Shown: positions 28,237 through 36,561 of the stretch, one piece after another
Numbering within the stretch: the stretch's first letter is position 1
How the letters are laid out: the number at the start of each line of letters is the position of its first letter
From: Verrucomicrobiota bacterium
GTDB taxonomy: Bacteria; Verrucomicrobiota; Verrucomicrobiia; Limisphaerales; JACRJZ01
Length of the DNA: 64,000 bases
Direction: 5' to 3'
NCBI GenBank assembly: GCA_016219875.1
Contig: JACRJZ010000074.1
Coordinates: forward strand, 1-64,000
Notes under the pieces: model-generated
Database searches by the model: none
What the model saw: only the letters and a program-made list of their open reading frames with translations
Told to the model about the DNA's origin: nothing
Program-made: the position numbers and the translations under genes

Positions 28237-30087
28237 TCACCCGAAGATCACCAGTTTGATGTTCTCCGGCAGATTGCGGGCGACCTCAGTGACGACGTTG
28301 CCTTTGAGCAACTGCACGAGGCGATGCCGTTGGGGCGCTCCCAGCACAAGCATATCGACGCCGAGGGTGGCGGCCAGGTCGAGGATGGTGGTGGCGGGAT
28401 TCTCGCTCACGGCGTACACCGGGACCACGTTCACGTTGTTCTGGCGGCCCAGTTCCATCATGGCCAGCATGATCTCGGACGCCTTGGGATCGTCTTGCCA
28501 GCGCGCCCGTTCGCCTTTGCCGACGGGGCCGGGAAAGGCCACGGCCAGTTCCTTGACAAAGAGCACGTAGAGGGCGCCTTGCCGCAGACGGGCTTCTTCG
28601 AGCGCGAAACTCAGCACCGGCGTCAGGCCGCGCGCCGCGACCAGGAGCGTCTGCGCGCTGGTCCAGGTGGCTTTGACTTGAGAGAGGGTTTCCGGCGAAA
28701 CCGCCGCGGCCACCTCTTCGCTCACGGTCACGGTGCGCAGGCCGGCGCGTCGTTGCGCGTAGCTCCGCAGCGCCAGCCCAATCCCCAGCACGCACACGGC
28801 GAAGAAGAGCGCATCTGGCTTGTGCCGGGCAATCGTGATCTCGACGCAGAACAGGATCAGGAAGGTCAGACCCATCACCGTCCGCTCGTGCCAGTTCAAG
28901 CCGAGCGCCTTGTTGAAGGTGCAGGAACCCAGGTTCACGGTGATGGCCCCGACCACGCCAATCGCGTACAGGCCCATGAGCGCGCCGAGGTCGGCGCTGA
29001 GCACCACGACCACGATGGGCAGCGTGATGGCGATGGCCAGCGGCCACCACGGGACACCGTGCGAATTCAGCCGCGTGAACGGCTTGGGCATCTCTCCGTC
29101 GCGGGCCACCATGTAGAGCAAGCCCACCAGCGCGGCGATGGCGGTGTTGACGGCGCTCAACAACAGGAGGCCGACCACCAGGCCGGTGATGACGGCGAAA
29201 ATGTTTCCGCCGGTCGGCCCCAGGACGAGGGTGCCGTACCAGTTGGCCAGCACGCTGAGCATGTCTTCCCAGCGGTCGTGGAGCATCTTCTCGTTCCGCG
29301 CCCCGCTGGGAATGGAGAGCATGGCCCAGCCCAGCAACGCCGTGCCCACACAGACTTCGATGGCCACGACCCAGATGGCTTTGCTGGCGGTCTTGCGCAC
29401 TTGCGGCAGTTCCATCGTGGAGCCGGGATCGAGCCGCAGAACTCCGGTGAGGTTGGCCACGGCCTCCACGCCGCTCAGCGCCAGGATCATGCTGGTGAAG
29501 GCCAGCCAGTTCGCGCTGAAGTTCTTGGCCGGCGGCAGGAGATACTTCGTGGTGAGACCCTCGGGTGCGCAGAGGCTGAAAGCGATGATCAGCACCACCA
29601 CCAAGACCGTGGGCACCGCCAGGAAGAGCGCGAAACTGCCGCTGTGCTTCGGGCCGAAAAAATTGATCGCCCCCACCAGGAAGATGACCCCGATGGTGAT
29701 GAACTTGATCCACTCCGGCGGCACCCGGAAATAGGTCATCCCGTTCCAGCAACTCATCGCCGCCGTCACCGTCATGTCCGCCACCAGCAACAAGGCCCCG
29801 ATGACCGCCAGGAACCGGCTTTGCGTCCGCGCCGCCGAATAGACCCCGCCTCCGTCCGGGAAGTGCCGGCAGATGATGACGTAGTTGTAGGCCACCAGCG
29901 CGGTGAGCGCGCACACGCCGAGGATGCTCCAGAGCGCCTGATACCCCGCTGCGCCCGCCATCGTGGCCATGCCGCTGAAGGCCACACCGATGACGTAGGC
30001 CTTGCTGGTGCCCCAGTCGCCGTAGAGCAGGGCTGCCGCGCGCCGCCACCCGACGTTGCGCGGCCGGTGCATGGAAAGATTATCCAT
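28237..30087 (-). CDS. APC-family amino acid permease with C-terminal Usp domain
   Basis: A 616-residue membrane transporter. The first 440 residues hold about twelve hydrophobic helices of the amino acid/polyamine/organocation fold, starting LYGDWGTSKAYVIGVAFS and including YNYVIICRHFPDGGGVYSAAR and ALSGVEAVANLTG. The C-terminal 140 residues are cytoplasmic and Usp-like: TLLVAARGLTPVLSFALEEA, LDLAATLGVDMLVLGAPQRHRL and LLKGNVVTEVARNLPENIKLVIFG, a degenerate ATP-loop pattern. Permease-Usp fusions are known, and the Usp part probably regulates transport. Substrate not determinable. Met-6 (30072) is an equally possible start. Confidence 0.85.
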   Translation of the reverse strand: MDNLSMHRPRNVGWRRAAALLYGDWGTSKAYVIGVAFSGMATMAGAAGYQALWSILGVCALTALVAYNYVIICRHFPDGGGVYSAARTQSRFLAVIGALLLVADMTVTAAMSCWNGMTYFRVPPEWIKFITIGVIFLVGAINFFGPKHSGSFALFLAVPTVLVVVLIIAFSLCAPEGLTTKYLLPPAKNFSANWLAFTSMILALSGVEAVANLTGVLRLDPGSTMELPQVRKTASKAIWVVAIEVCVGTALLGWAMLSIPSGARNEKMLHDRWEDMLSVLANWYGTLVLGPTGGNIFAVITGLVVGLLLLSAVNTAIAALVGLLYMVARDGEMPKPFTRLNSHGVPWWPLAIAITLPIVVVVLSADLGALMGLYAIGVVGAITVNLGSCTFNKALGLNWHERTVMGLTFLILFCVEITIARHKPDALFFAVCVLGIGLALRSYAQRRAGLRTVTVSEEVAAAVSPETLSQVKATWTSAQTLLVAARGLTPVLSFALEEARLRQGALYVLFVKELAVAFPGPVGKGERARWQDDPKASEIMLAMMELGRQNNVNVVPVYAVSENPATTILDLAATLGVDMLVLGAPQRHRLVQLLKGNVVTEVARNLPENIKLVIFG

Positions 30088-30291
30088 GAAGAATCAGGCA
30101 ACAGCCGCGCCCGATGCCCCCGTCAGACTGAAGCCGTTCCGAACGAAAGTTCATGTGCGGGCGGATGGTGGGGGCAAACCTCCGGCGGCGTCAAACCGGA
30201 AGCGGAGGGGGCGCTCAAGGGAAACCTCTGGCGGTCCCGCCATTCCGGCCCGGTCCGGGCGCGCGGGCGACGCCGCAGCCGGGCGGGTACA

Positions 30292-30323
30292 CAAAACAGC
30301 GCCAGCCCGCACTGGCTGGCGCT
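30292..30323 (-). terminator. rho-independent terminator of the lipoprotein gene
   Basis: On the minus strand, AGCGCCAGCC pairs perfectly with GGCTGGCGCT (loop AGTGCG) and is followed by GTTTTGTGT. It lies about 20 nt after the stop at 30346. Confidence 0.8.
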
Positions 30324-30345
30324 CTCGAGGAGGATCGAGATGTTG

Positions 30346-30849
30346 TCAGTTGTCGAAAATGCGGAACCGGCTGCCCGGAATGAACGGCGCGACATCGCCG
30401 CCGCTGAAGCCGAGCGAGGTGTCGGTGTGGAAGGTGGAGTCCTCGATGATGCCCGGCTTGTAGCTGTCCGGGTAGGTCGGGTATTCCGTCATCACCATTC
30501 CCCCGAACGGGTAGGTCCGGTTCTTGATGTTGATGTCGGGATAGAGGCGGTTGGTGGACGTGAACCACGAATCGTAAGTGGGCGTGGGAATCGGGAAGGT
30601 GGCGACCTCGAACACGCCCACCAAGGTGCGGACGACACTGCGGTTGAAGCCACGGATGACGCCGGTGGTGTAAGTGCTGTCCGTGTTGCCCCAGAGCGCG
30701 GTCTGCTCAATGGAGCGGCGCATTTCTCCTCCACGGGCGAACTCGGTGGTGTTCAGAAGGCCGCGCCCAAGTTTTTTCTCCGGTCCGGCGCAGCCGGCGG
30801 CGAAGAGGGCGGCCAGCCCCAGCAGCGTCAAGTGTGCAGTGAATCGCAT
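30346..30849 (-). CDS. TIGR04073-type (exosortase-system-associated) lipoprotein
   Basis: A 167-residue lipoprotein. The signal peptide ends with the lipobox LFAAGC, so Cys-20 would be lipidated. The body has KKLGRGLLNTTEF, GVIRGFNRSVVRTLVGVFEVATFPIP and FTSTNRLYPD, which match the TIGR04073 family that accompanies exosortase/PEP-CTERM systems in this phylum. No exosortase gene or PEP-CTERM protein is visible in the window. It has its own terminator. Confidence 0.8.
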   Translation of the reverse strand: MRFTAHLTLLGLAALFAAGCAGPEKKLGRGLLNTTEFARGGEMRRSIEQTALWGNTDSTYTTGVIRGFNRSVVRTLVGVFEVATFPIPTPTYDSWFTSTNRLYPDINIKNRTYPFGGMVMTEYPTYPDSYKPGIIEDSTFHTDTSLGFSGGDVAPFIPGSRFRIFDN

Positions 30850-30921
30850 AAATCTTCGTTCGTGCCGCGGAGCCTAGCCGGATTCGGTCCCTTGTAAAGT
30901 GTGTTTTCCCAACCGCCCAGC

Positions 30922-31140
30922 CGTCCCGGCCAAGGCTGCATCAAGCTCCCGCCCGGCACACCGGGTAGCGCCGGTTTTCAACCGGCTGTAGCGCCGACTT
31001 GCAGTCGGCAGGGCCGTGAACCTTCCAGCCGGCTGGCCTCTTCCAACGCTCGCCGGTTGGAAAACCGGCGCTTCGGCAGACTCGAAAGTCTGTGCTACGA
31101 GTGCTCCCGAACCGAGCTTGATGCAGCCTTGCGTCCCGGC
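30922..31140. mobile_element. MITE-like element with perfect ends and 9-bp target duplication
   Basis: The element proper is 30931-31131 (201 bp). Its ends are perfect 18-bp inverted repeats: CAAGGCTGCATCAAGCTC at 30931-30948 and the exact complement at 31114-31131. The 9-bp direct repeat CGTCCCGGC abuts both ends (30922-30930 and 31132-31140), the mark of transposition. The inside is a chain of short palindromes (GCCGGTTTTCAACCGGC, GCCGACTTGCAGTCGGC, GCCGGTTGGAAAACCGGC, CAGACTCGAAAGTCTG) and no gene. The same end sequences bound copies A (18564) and B (28018), whose interior is different. Confidence 0.9.
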
Positions 31141-31198
31141 GCAGCGGGTGAAGTTGCGGTTGAATTTCGCCTCCCGACCCGCTTAATTCGCCGGATCG

Positions 31199-31870
31199 AT
31201 GACGACGTTTCATCTGCGACGAATCTTGCGGGCCGCCCTCCTGGGGCTGGCCCTCGCCGCCTTGGGCGGCTGTTCGCGAAGCTGCTCCAAATCTCAGCCA
31301 GCGCCACCGGAGTTGGCGGAGTCTCCCACCACGATCGCGACCAACGCCGGCACAGCCGTTTCGTCCGCCCCTGTTGTCTCTCCCGTGGCCACGCCCGCGG
31401 CGCTGTCCAACGCTGCTCCAGAACTCCGCACCATCGCCGCGCCCTCCGCCTCCACGCCGGAACAGATTCAGCGCGTCGCCACGCTGGCCCAGAAGTATGC
31501 CGCCGTCACCGTCTTCGACGACCGTTTTGAAGTCGCTCTCCAAATCGCCGAGGTGGGCGGGCCGGAAGCCGTGAAGACGCTGGAGACGCTTTTCCGAACC
31601 GAAACGGACACCGCGCTGCGGGAAGAACTCATCAACGCCCTCATCAACATCGGCGACTGCAAGGACGAGAAGCTCTCGCTGTTGCGGCTGGGCATCGCCG
31701 CCGACCAGCCCGCTTCGGTCCGCGAAGTCGCCATCGATGGCTTGATCGACCAGCAGGACGAACGCGCGCTGGCGCTGCTGAAGGGCTTGCTCAACGACCG
31801 CGACGAGCAAATCCGCGCCCTGGCCCAGCACGCCGTCGAACTGGCGGAGGAGATGGTGAAACATCGCTGA
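31199..31870 (+). CDS. HEAT-repeat lipoprotein
   Basis: A 223-residue protein with a lipoprotein signal (RAALLGLALAALGGC, then SRSCSK). A Ser/Ala/Pro-rich spacer (to about 90) leads to an all-helical C-terminal part with HEAT-like units: VALQIAEVGGPEAVKTLETLF, TALREELINALINIGDCKDEKL, SVREVAIDGLIDQQDERALALLKGLL and EQIRALAQHAVEL. It is probably a scaffold at the membrane, with unknown partners. The MFS gene follows 56 bp later on the same strand. Confidence 0.8.
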   Translation: MTTFHLRRILRAALLGLALAALGGCSRSCSKSQPAPPELAESPTTIATNAGTAVSSAPVVSPVATPAALSNAAPELRTIAAPSASTPEQIQRVATLAQKYAAVTVFDDRFEVALQIAEVGGPEAVKTLETLFRTETDTALREELINALINIGDCKDEKLSLLRLGIAADQPASVREVAIDGLIDQQDERALALLKGLLNDRDEQIRALAQHAVELAEEMVKHR

Positions 31871-31926
31871 GGCGCGCCGCAAAATCTATCGACGCCCCGG
31901 CCCGACTCTGGTACGACAGGGCGCGC

Positions 31927-33198
31927 ATGACTCCTGTGAAGCAAGACCGTTGGCTGCGCATCATTCCGGTGGCGCTGATCATGTACACGATCTCGTACAT
32001 CGACCGCACCAACGTGGCCTTGGCCTTCGATCCTGCCCTCTCCTCCGCGATGAAGGACTTGGGCATGGACGACAAGATCAAGGGCAACGCCATCGGCATT
32101 TTCTTCTGGGGCTACCTGCTGCTGCAAATTCCCGGCGGCTACCTGGCCGGCCGTTGGAGCGCACGGAAGATCGTCAGTCTCTTCCTCATTGCTTGGGGCG
32201 TGTGCGCCGTCGGTTGCGGCCTCGTCACCAACGTCACCCAGTTCAAAGTGATGCGCTTCCTGCTGGGCGTGGCGGAAAGCGGCGTATTCCCGGCCACGCT
32301 GGTGTTGCTGGCGAACTGGTTCCCGCGCACCGAACGCGCCCGGGCCAACGCCTACTGGAACCTCTGCCAGCCGCTCGCGGTGGCGGGGGCGGCGCCCGTC
32401 ACCGGCGCACTGCTGGGCATCTGGGGCTGGCGCGCCGCGCTGATCGTCGAAGGGGCGCTGCCGTTCATCTGGCTGCCGATCTGGTGGTTCTGCGTCAGTG
32501 ACCATCCGCGCGAGGCGAAGTGGATTTCCCCCGAAGAGCGCGAGCACCTGGAAACGACGCTGGCCCGCGAAGCAGCGCAGCTTGATCCGGGCGGCAAGAT
32601 GTCCTTGTGGAAGGCGTTCGCGCAGCCCGCGCTCTTCGTGATGGTGCCGATTTACTTCCTGCAAAACTGCGCCGCTTACGGCTGCAACACGTTTCTGAGC
32701 GAAGCGCTGAAATCGCCGGACAAGCATTTCACCCCGCTGCAAACCGGCCTTCTCTACGCCGTCCCTTACGTGGTCGCCGCGGTGGTAATGGTGCTCAACT
32801 CGCGTCACTCCGACAAGACGCTGGAGCGGCGCGGCCACGTGGCTTTCGTCTATGGCCTGGCGGGCGTGTGCCTCGTCGCCAGCGTGCTGGCCCGGCCGTA
32901 CTCGTTCTGGCTGTCCTACGGCTTTCTGTGCTTCGCCATCCAAGGGCCTTTCGCCGGCCTCGCTCCCTTCTGGGCCATCCCATCGGAGACGATGCCCCGC
33001 GCCGTGGTGGGCGCGGTCATGGGCTTGGTGAACGCGTTCGGCAACATCGGCGGCTGGGCGGGCAACTACGCCTTTGGCTGGCTCAAGCAGGAAACCGGCG
33101 GCACGGCGATCCCGTTCAGCGTGCTCGGCGGCGGGCTGTTGCTGGCGGCGGCGCTGTGTTTCCTGCTGCCTAAACCCAAGACGGAGGAAGGGAGATGA
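31927..33198 (+). CDS. MFS transporter, ACS (anion:cation symporter) family
   Basis: A 423-residue 12-helix major facilitator. The opening RIIPVALIMYTISYIDRTNVALA, GNAIGIFFWGYLLLQIPGGYLAGRWSARK, and the helix-4/5 segment MRFLLGVAESGVFPATLVLLANWFPRTERARANA are hallmarks of the ACS/phthalate-glucarate permease group, which usually carries organic acids into the cell. The stop overlaps the start of the next gene (ATGA, 33195-33198), so it is coupled to a periplasmic-type binding protein, which MFS permeases do not normally need. Confidence 0.9.
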   Translation: MTPVKQDRWLRIIPVALIMYTISYIDRTNVALAFDPALSSAMKDLGMDDKIKGNAIGIFFWGYLLLQIPGGYLAGRWSARKIVSLFLIAWGVCAVGCGLVTNVTQFKVMRFLLGVAESGVFPATLVLLANWFPRTERARANAYWNLCQPLAVAGAAPVTGALLGIWGWRAALIVEGALPFIWLPIWWFCVSDHPREAKWISPEEREHLETTLAREAAQLDPGGKMSLWKAFAQPALFVMVPIYFLQNCAAYGCNTFLSEALKSPDKHFTPLQTGLLYAVPYVVAAVVMVLNSRHSDKTLERRGHVAFVYGLAGVCLVASVLARPYSFWLSYGFLCFAIQGPFAGLAPFWAIPSETMPRAVVGAVMGLVNAFGNIGGWAGNYAFGWLKQETGGTAIPFSVLGGGLLLAAALCFLLPKPKTEEGR

Positions 33199-34817
33199 GG
33201 ACCAAGAATTCGATGAAGCGATCAAGCGTTGAAGCGATGAAGCGGTCACGGCTTCGGGCGTTCAACCGGCACCAAGCGCGCGCCCGCTTCAACGCTTCCT
33301 CCGCCTCCGCCCGCATTGCCCCCGCCCTGGCGCTCCTTCTCGGCTCCGTGGTCGTCCTGGCCGCGCTTGTGCTCCTGCTCGTCTGGAAACCGCAACCGCC
33401 GCCGGGCAGCGCCAAGGAGCCGCTCACGGTTTATTGCGCCGCCGGCATCAAAGCGCCGGTCGAAGCCGTGGCGCGCGAGTACGAAAAGGCCTTCGGCGTG
33501 CCCGTGCGGCTTCAGTTCGGCGGCTCGCAGACGCTGCTGGCCAACGCGGAAGTGGCCCGCCTCGGCGATCTGTTTCTGCCCGCCGACGACAGCTACCTCG
33601 AACTGGCCCGCGCGAAGAAGCTGGTCGCCGAAACCCTCCCGCTGGCGCGCATGACCGCCGTCCTCGCGGTGAAGAAAGGCAATCCCAAGAAGCTGCGCTC
33701 GGTGGACGACCTGTTGCGCGCCGACGTGAAACTGGCCCAGGCGAACCCCGACGCGGCGGCCATTGGCAAGCTCGTGCGCGAGGCGCTCCAACAAACCGGC
33801 CAGTGGGACGCGCTCCAGAAACGCACCGCCGTCTTCAAGCCCACCGTGAATGACGTGGCCAACGACATCAAGCTGGGCACCGTCGATGCGGGCTTCATCT
33901 GGGACGCTGTGGCCGCGCAATACCCCGAACTCGAGCCGGTGCGGGTGCCGGCGCTGGAGAAAGCCGAGGCCCACATCTCCGTGGCGGTGTTGCGGAGTTG
34001 CCCCCAGCCGGCCGCGGCGTTGCGCTTCGCCCGTTACCTGGGCGCGCGGGACAAAGGTTTGCCGGAGTTTGCCCGCCAGCACTTCACGCCTGCGGACGGC
34101 GACGTTTGGGCCGAGACGCCGGAGATGGTCCTGTACAGCGGCGCAATGAACCGCGTGGCGGTGGAGGAGACGCTCAAGCGGTTCCAGGAACGCGAAGGCG
34201 TGCGGATCACCACCGTCTTCAACGGCTGCGGCATCTTGGTCGGCCAGATGAAGGCGGGCGGGCGGCCGGACGCTTACCTGACTTGCGACCAGTCGTTCGT
34301 GCCGCCGGTAGCCGATCTGTTCGCGGCAGCGCCGGTGGAGATGTCCGCCTCGGACATCGTCATCCTGGTCCCGAAAGGGAACCCCAAAGCCATCGCCGCC
34401 CTCTCGGACCTCGCCAAGCCGGGCTTGAAGATCGGTCTGGCCAACCCGGAGCAAAGCACGCTGGGCGCGCTCACGAAGCGACTGCTGGAGCAAGGCGGCC
34501 TGCTCGATGCCGTGATGAAGAACGTGGTCGCCCAGACGCCGACGGCTGACATGTTGGTGAATCAAATCCGCACCGGCTCGCTCGACGCCACGGTGGTTTA
34601 TGTCTCGAACACCATGAAAGTGCGCGACCACTTGGACATCGTGGCCCTCTCCGGGCCGGGCACCACCGCCGTGCAGACCTTCAGCGTCGGAAAGAATTCG
34701 CAGCACAAGCAACTCGCCGGGCGTCTCCTCGAAGCCTTGCGCTCGGAGGAATCCCGCGGCCGCTACCAAGCGGCGGGGTTCCAGTGGCGCGGCCAGGGTG
34801 GGAGTGCGAAGCCTTGA
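33195..34817 (+). CDS. membrane-anchored tandem ModA-like substrate-binding protein
   Basis: A 540-residue protein: a cytoplasmic N-terminal extension, one membrane helix at about 43-65 (LALLLGSVVVLAALVLLLVW), then two ModA/SBP_bac_11 domains. Domain 1 (about 75-310) has LTVYCAAGIKAPVEAVAREYEK and VRLQFGGSQTLLANAEVARLGDLFLPAD. Domain 2 (about 312-535) has MVLYSGAMNRVAVEETLKRFQ, FNGCGILVGQMKAGGRPDAYLT and VTIV-type hinge strands. Members bind molybdate, tungstate or other oxyanions. No ModB or ModC is nearby, so an uptake-ABC role is doubtful. The first 25 codons are built of 8-bp repeats (33211-33250). In-frame ATGs at 33213 and 33237 are alternative starts. Confidence 0.85.
   Translation: MRTKNSMKRSSVEAMKRSRLRAFNRHQARARFNASSASARIAPALALLLGSVVVLAALVLLLVWKPQPPPGSAKEPLTVYCAAGIKAPVEAVAREYEKAFGVPVRLQFGGSQTLLANAEVARLGDLFLPADDSYLELARAKKLVAETLPLARMTAVLAVKKGNPKKLRSVDDLLRADVKLAQANPDAAAIGKLVREALQQTGQWDALQKRTAVFKPTVNDVANDIKLGTVDAGFIWDAVAAQYPELEPVRVPALEKAEAHISVAVLRSCPQPAAALRFARYLGARDKGLPEFARQHFTPADGDVWAETPEMVLYSGAMNRVAVEETLKRFQEREGVRITTVFNGCGILVGQMKAGGRPDAYLTCDQSFVPPVADLFAAAPVEMSASDIVILVPKGNPKAIAALSDLAKPGLKIGLANPEQSTLGALTKRLLEQGGLLDAVMKNVVAQTPTADMLVNQIRTGSLDATVVYVSNTMKVRDHLDIVALSGPGTTAVQTFSVGKNSQHKQLAGRLLEALRSEESRGRYQAAGFQWRGQGGSAKP
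33211..33250. repeat. octanucleotide repeats at the start of the ModA-like gene
   Basis: Units in 8-bp phase: CGATGAAG, CGATCAAG, CGTTGAAG, CGATGAAG and CGGTCACG. AAGCGTTGAAGCG (33224-33236) has an inverted partner at 33285-33298, so the 5' end of the coding region can fold into a hairpin. The unit length differs from the 7-bp arrays elsewhere. Confidence 0.7.
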
Positions 34818-34825
34818 GCCTCGGC

Positions 34826-34911
34826 GTAGCGGCGTCTCGGCAGAGCGCCGCCCTCTTTTTTGTCTTTTGCTTTCTACCATGAACAGTGGCGCTCTGCCGA
34901 GACGCCGCCAC
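34826..34911. repeat. GGCGTCTCGGCAGAGCGCC palindromic element
   Basis: Arms 34826-34852 and 34886-34911 are near-perfect inverted repeats around a T-rich loop (CTCTTTTTTGTCTTTTGC). It begins 8 nt after the ModA-like stop and may double as its terminator. Related copies are at 20829-20856 and, in frame, inside pabB at 7094-7115. Confidence 0.8.
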
Positions 34912-34991
34912 GAAAGAAGCAGAGGCCCACTTGCCGGCTCCGCGCCGCCGCTCTAGCCTTGCCGCCATGCCGCTTGTCCGAAATCAGATGA

Positions 34992-35285
34992 CGGTTCCAG
35001 CGTGGAGTCTCGGTCCACATCGTCATTTCCAACCTGATCGTTCGCGGCGCCGGCGCGACCAACAACACGGGCTACGGCATCTTCTGCGATAACCGGCTGG
35101 ACGGCTTCCGCCGATTGGAGCGCCTGCGCATCGACGGCGTGGACGTGAGCGGCTTCGGGACGTTTGGCATTCTGATCAGCGGCAAGACGGCCGGCTATCA
35201 AGGCGTTCAGGTCACGCGCGGCGAGTTGCATCACAACCTGCGCGGTGGAAGAACCGTGAGGGCGGCCCATTTCGAAACTCTGTAG
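34992..35285 (+). pseudogene. fragment of a right-handed beta-helix protein gene
   Basis: An open frame without a start codon follows an in-frame stop at 34989 and runs to the TAG at 35283. It encodes VHIVISNLIVRGAGATNNTGYGIFCDNR, then LERLRIDGVDVSGFGTFGILISG and YQGVQVTRGELHHNLRGG. This is the rung pattern of parallel beta-helix (pectate-lyase-like) repeats. The upstream part is lost, and the end runs into a palindromic element, which supplies the stop. It is a broken gene. Confidence 0.7.
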
Positions 35286-35378
35286 CAGCCGACGTGAGGA
35301 GGCTCTGTCTTGATTGCAGATTGCAGATTTCGGATTCAAAGAGTGAGCCTCCTCACGTCGGCTGCTCCAGTTTTGAAA
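35270..35378. repeat. GTAGCAGCCGACGTGAGG palindromic element with heptanucleotide loop
   Basis: Long inverted arms run inward from TTTCGAAAC / GTTTTGAAA and contain GTAGCAGCCGACGTGAGGAG and its complement (35345-35368). The loop holds a heptanucleotide array (35312-35339): GATTGCA, GATTGCA, GATTTCG, GATTCAA. Other copies are at 56685-56771 and in the kinase gene at 12892-12943. Confidence 0.85.
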
Positions 35379-35448
35379 GAGGCTCACGCGTCTGGAATAA
35401 CCGTTGGCAGCCACGCCTCCAATCCGTAGAGTTTGCGCTCGCAACACG

Positions 35449-36426
35449 ATGCGGCAGTTCGTCACCATCGCAGCCAATACGTTCATGGAACTCGTCCGGC
35501 AGCCGGTCCTCCTGCTGCTCACGACGGCGTCGGCGGCGTTTTCGGTCTTCCTGGCGTGCGTGCCCTATTTCGGGTTCGGCGATGATCCGAAGTTGGTGAA
35601 GGATTCCGTACTGGCCATCATGTTGTTGGCGGGTTTGCTGGGCGCGGTGTTGAGCGCGTCCAGTTCGCTGGCGCGGGAACTCCGCACCGGCACGGCGCTG
35701 GCCGTGCTGGCCAAGCCGGTGGGCCGTGCGCCGTTCGTCCTGGCCAAGTACGCCGGCATCGCCGCGGTGCTGTCCCTGCTGAACGGCGTCAACATGGTCG
35801 CCGCGCTGTCGGCCAGCCGGATGGCGTTCGATGCTTACGGCGATGCGGACGTGCGCGCGCTGGCCATCTGGGGCGGCGGGATTCTGCTGGCCTACCTCGT
35901 GGGCGGGTTCAGCAACTACTTTCTGCGGCGGCCGTTCACGTCGGACGCCCTGTTCGCCCTGGTGGTGTGCGTGACGCTGGCTTTTGTGGTCAACGCGTCG
36001 CTCAGCAAGGCCGATCCGACCGACCGCAGCGTGACCATCGGCGCGTTCGCCAAAGTGGACTGGCGGCTGATTCCGGCGTCGGTGCTGGTCCTGTTCGCGC
36101 TGTGGGTGCTGGCCGGGCTGGCGCTGGCGTGCGCGACGCGGCTGGATTTGATCCCGACGTTGGTGATCTGCTCCGGCCTTTTTCTGCTGGGGCTGATGTC
36201 GGAGTACTTGCTGGGCCGGCCGGCGCGCGAAGGTTCGGTCTGGGCGTCGGTGCTGTTTCCGGTGCTGCCGAATTGGCAATTGTTCTGGATCGCCGACGCG
36301 CTGGGCGCGGACAAAGCGGTGCCCTGGGCGCGCTATTTGAGCGGCGCGCTGGGCTACACGGTCTGTTACGTGGGCGCGACGCTGGCGGTGGCGCTGTGGC
36401 TGTTTGAAGAGCGGGAGTTGAGTTGA
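35449..36426 (+). CDS. ABC-2-like membrane permease
   Basis: A 325-residue membrane protein: MRQFVTIAANTFMELVRQPVLLLLTTASAAFSVFL is the characteristic start of ABC-2 type permeases. A helix pair (LAIMLLAGLLGAVLSASSSLARELRTGTALAVLAKPVGR) follows, then four or five more helices. No ATP-binding subunit is next to it. A palindromic element and a beta-helix pseudogene lie directly upstream, so the partner may have been displaced or lie elsewhere. The three SPFH genes follow on the same strand. The ATG at 35449 was chosen over a TTG at 35404. Confidence 0.8.
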   Translation: MRQFVTIAANTFMELVRQPVLLLLTTASAAFSVFLACVPYFGFGDDPKLVKDSVLAIMLLAGLLGAVLSASSSLARELRTGTALAVLAKPVGRAPFVLAKYAGIAAVLSLLNGVNMVAALSASRMAFDAYGDADVRALAIWGGGILLAYLVGGFSNYFLRRPFTSDALFALVVCVTLAFVVNASLSKADPTDRSVTIGAFAKVDWRLIPASVLVLFALWVLAGLALACATRLDLIPTLVICSGLFLLGLMSEYLLGRPAREGSVWASVLFPVLPNWQLFWIADALGADKAVPWARYLSGALGYTVCYVGATLAVALWLFEERELS

Positions 36427-36429
36427 TGA

Positions 36430-36556
36430 ATTGCAGATTGCGGATTGCGGATTGCAGATTGGCCCGGCGGGCCTCACGGCCGTGGCGGCATCGCGATGCT
36501 GAAATTTGCAGTTCGAAATCTGCGATCTGAAATTTGAAATCTGAAATCTGAAATTG
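36430..36556. repeat. paired heptanucleotide arrays, imperfectly inverted
   Basis: Array 1 (36430-36457): ATTGCAG, ATTGCGG, ATTGCGG, ATTGCAG. Array 2 (36501-36556): eight units in perfect 7-bp phase (GAAATTT, GCAGTTC, GAAATCT, GCGATCT, GAAATTT, GAAATCT, GAAATCT, GAAATTG). The reverse complement of array 2 (ATTTCAG units) resembles array 1 at about 5 of 7 positions per unit, so a long imperfect hairpin with a GC-rich 43-bp loop is possible. It fills the space between the permease stop and the SPFH start. Confidence 0.9.
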
Positions 36557-36561
36557 TCGGC

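Noticed and set aside
30346..30849. An exosortase/PEP-CTERM locus
   Set aside because: Only the associated TIGR04073-type lipoprotein is seen. No exosortase gene and no PEP-CTERM tail on the large exported proteins was found.
28324..30897. An 857-codon plus-strand frame opposite the permease gene
   Set aside because: Antisense shadow with a His/Arg/Gln-rich composition. The minus strand has membrane helices and a Usp domain.
33195..34817. A molybdate ABC uptake operon
   Set aside because: No permease or ATPase subunit of the ModB/ModC type is present. The coupled transporter is an MFS protein.
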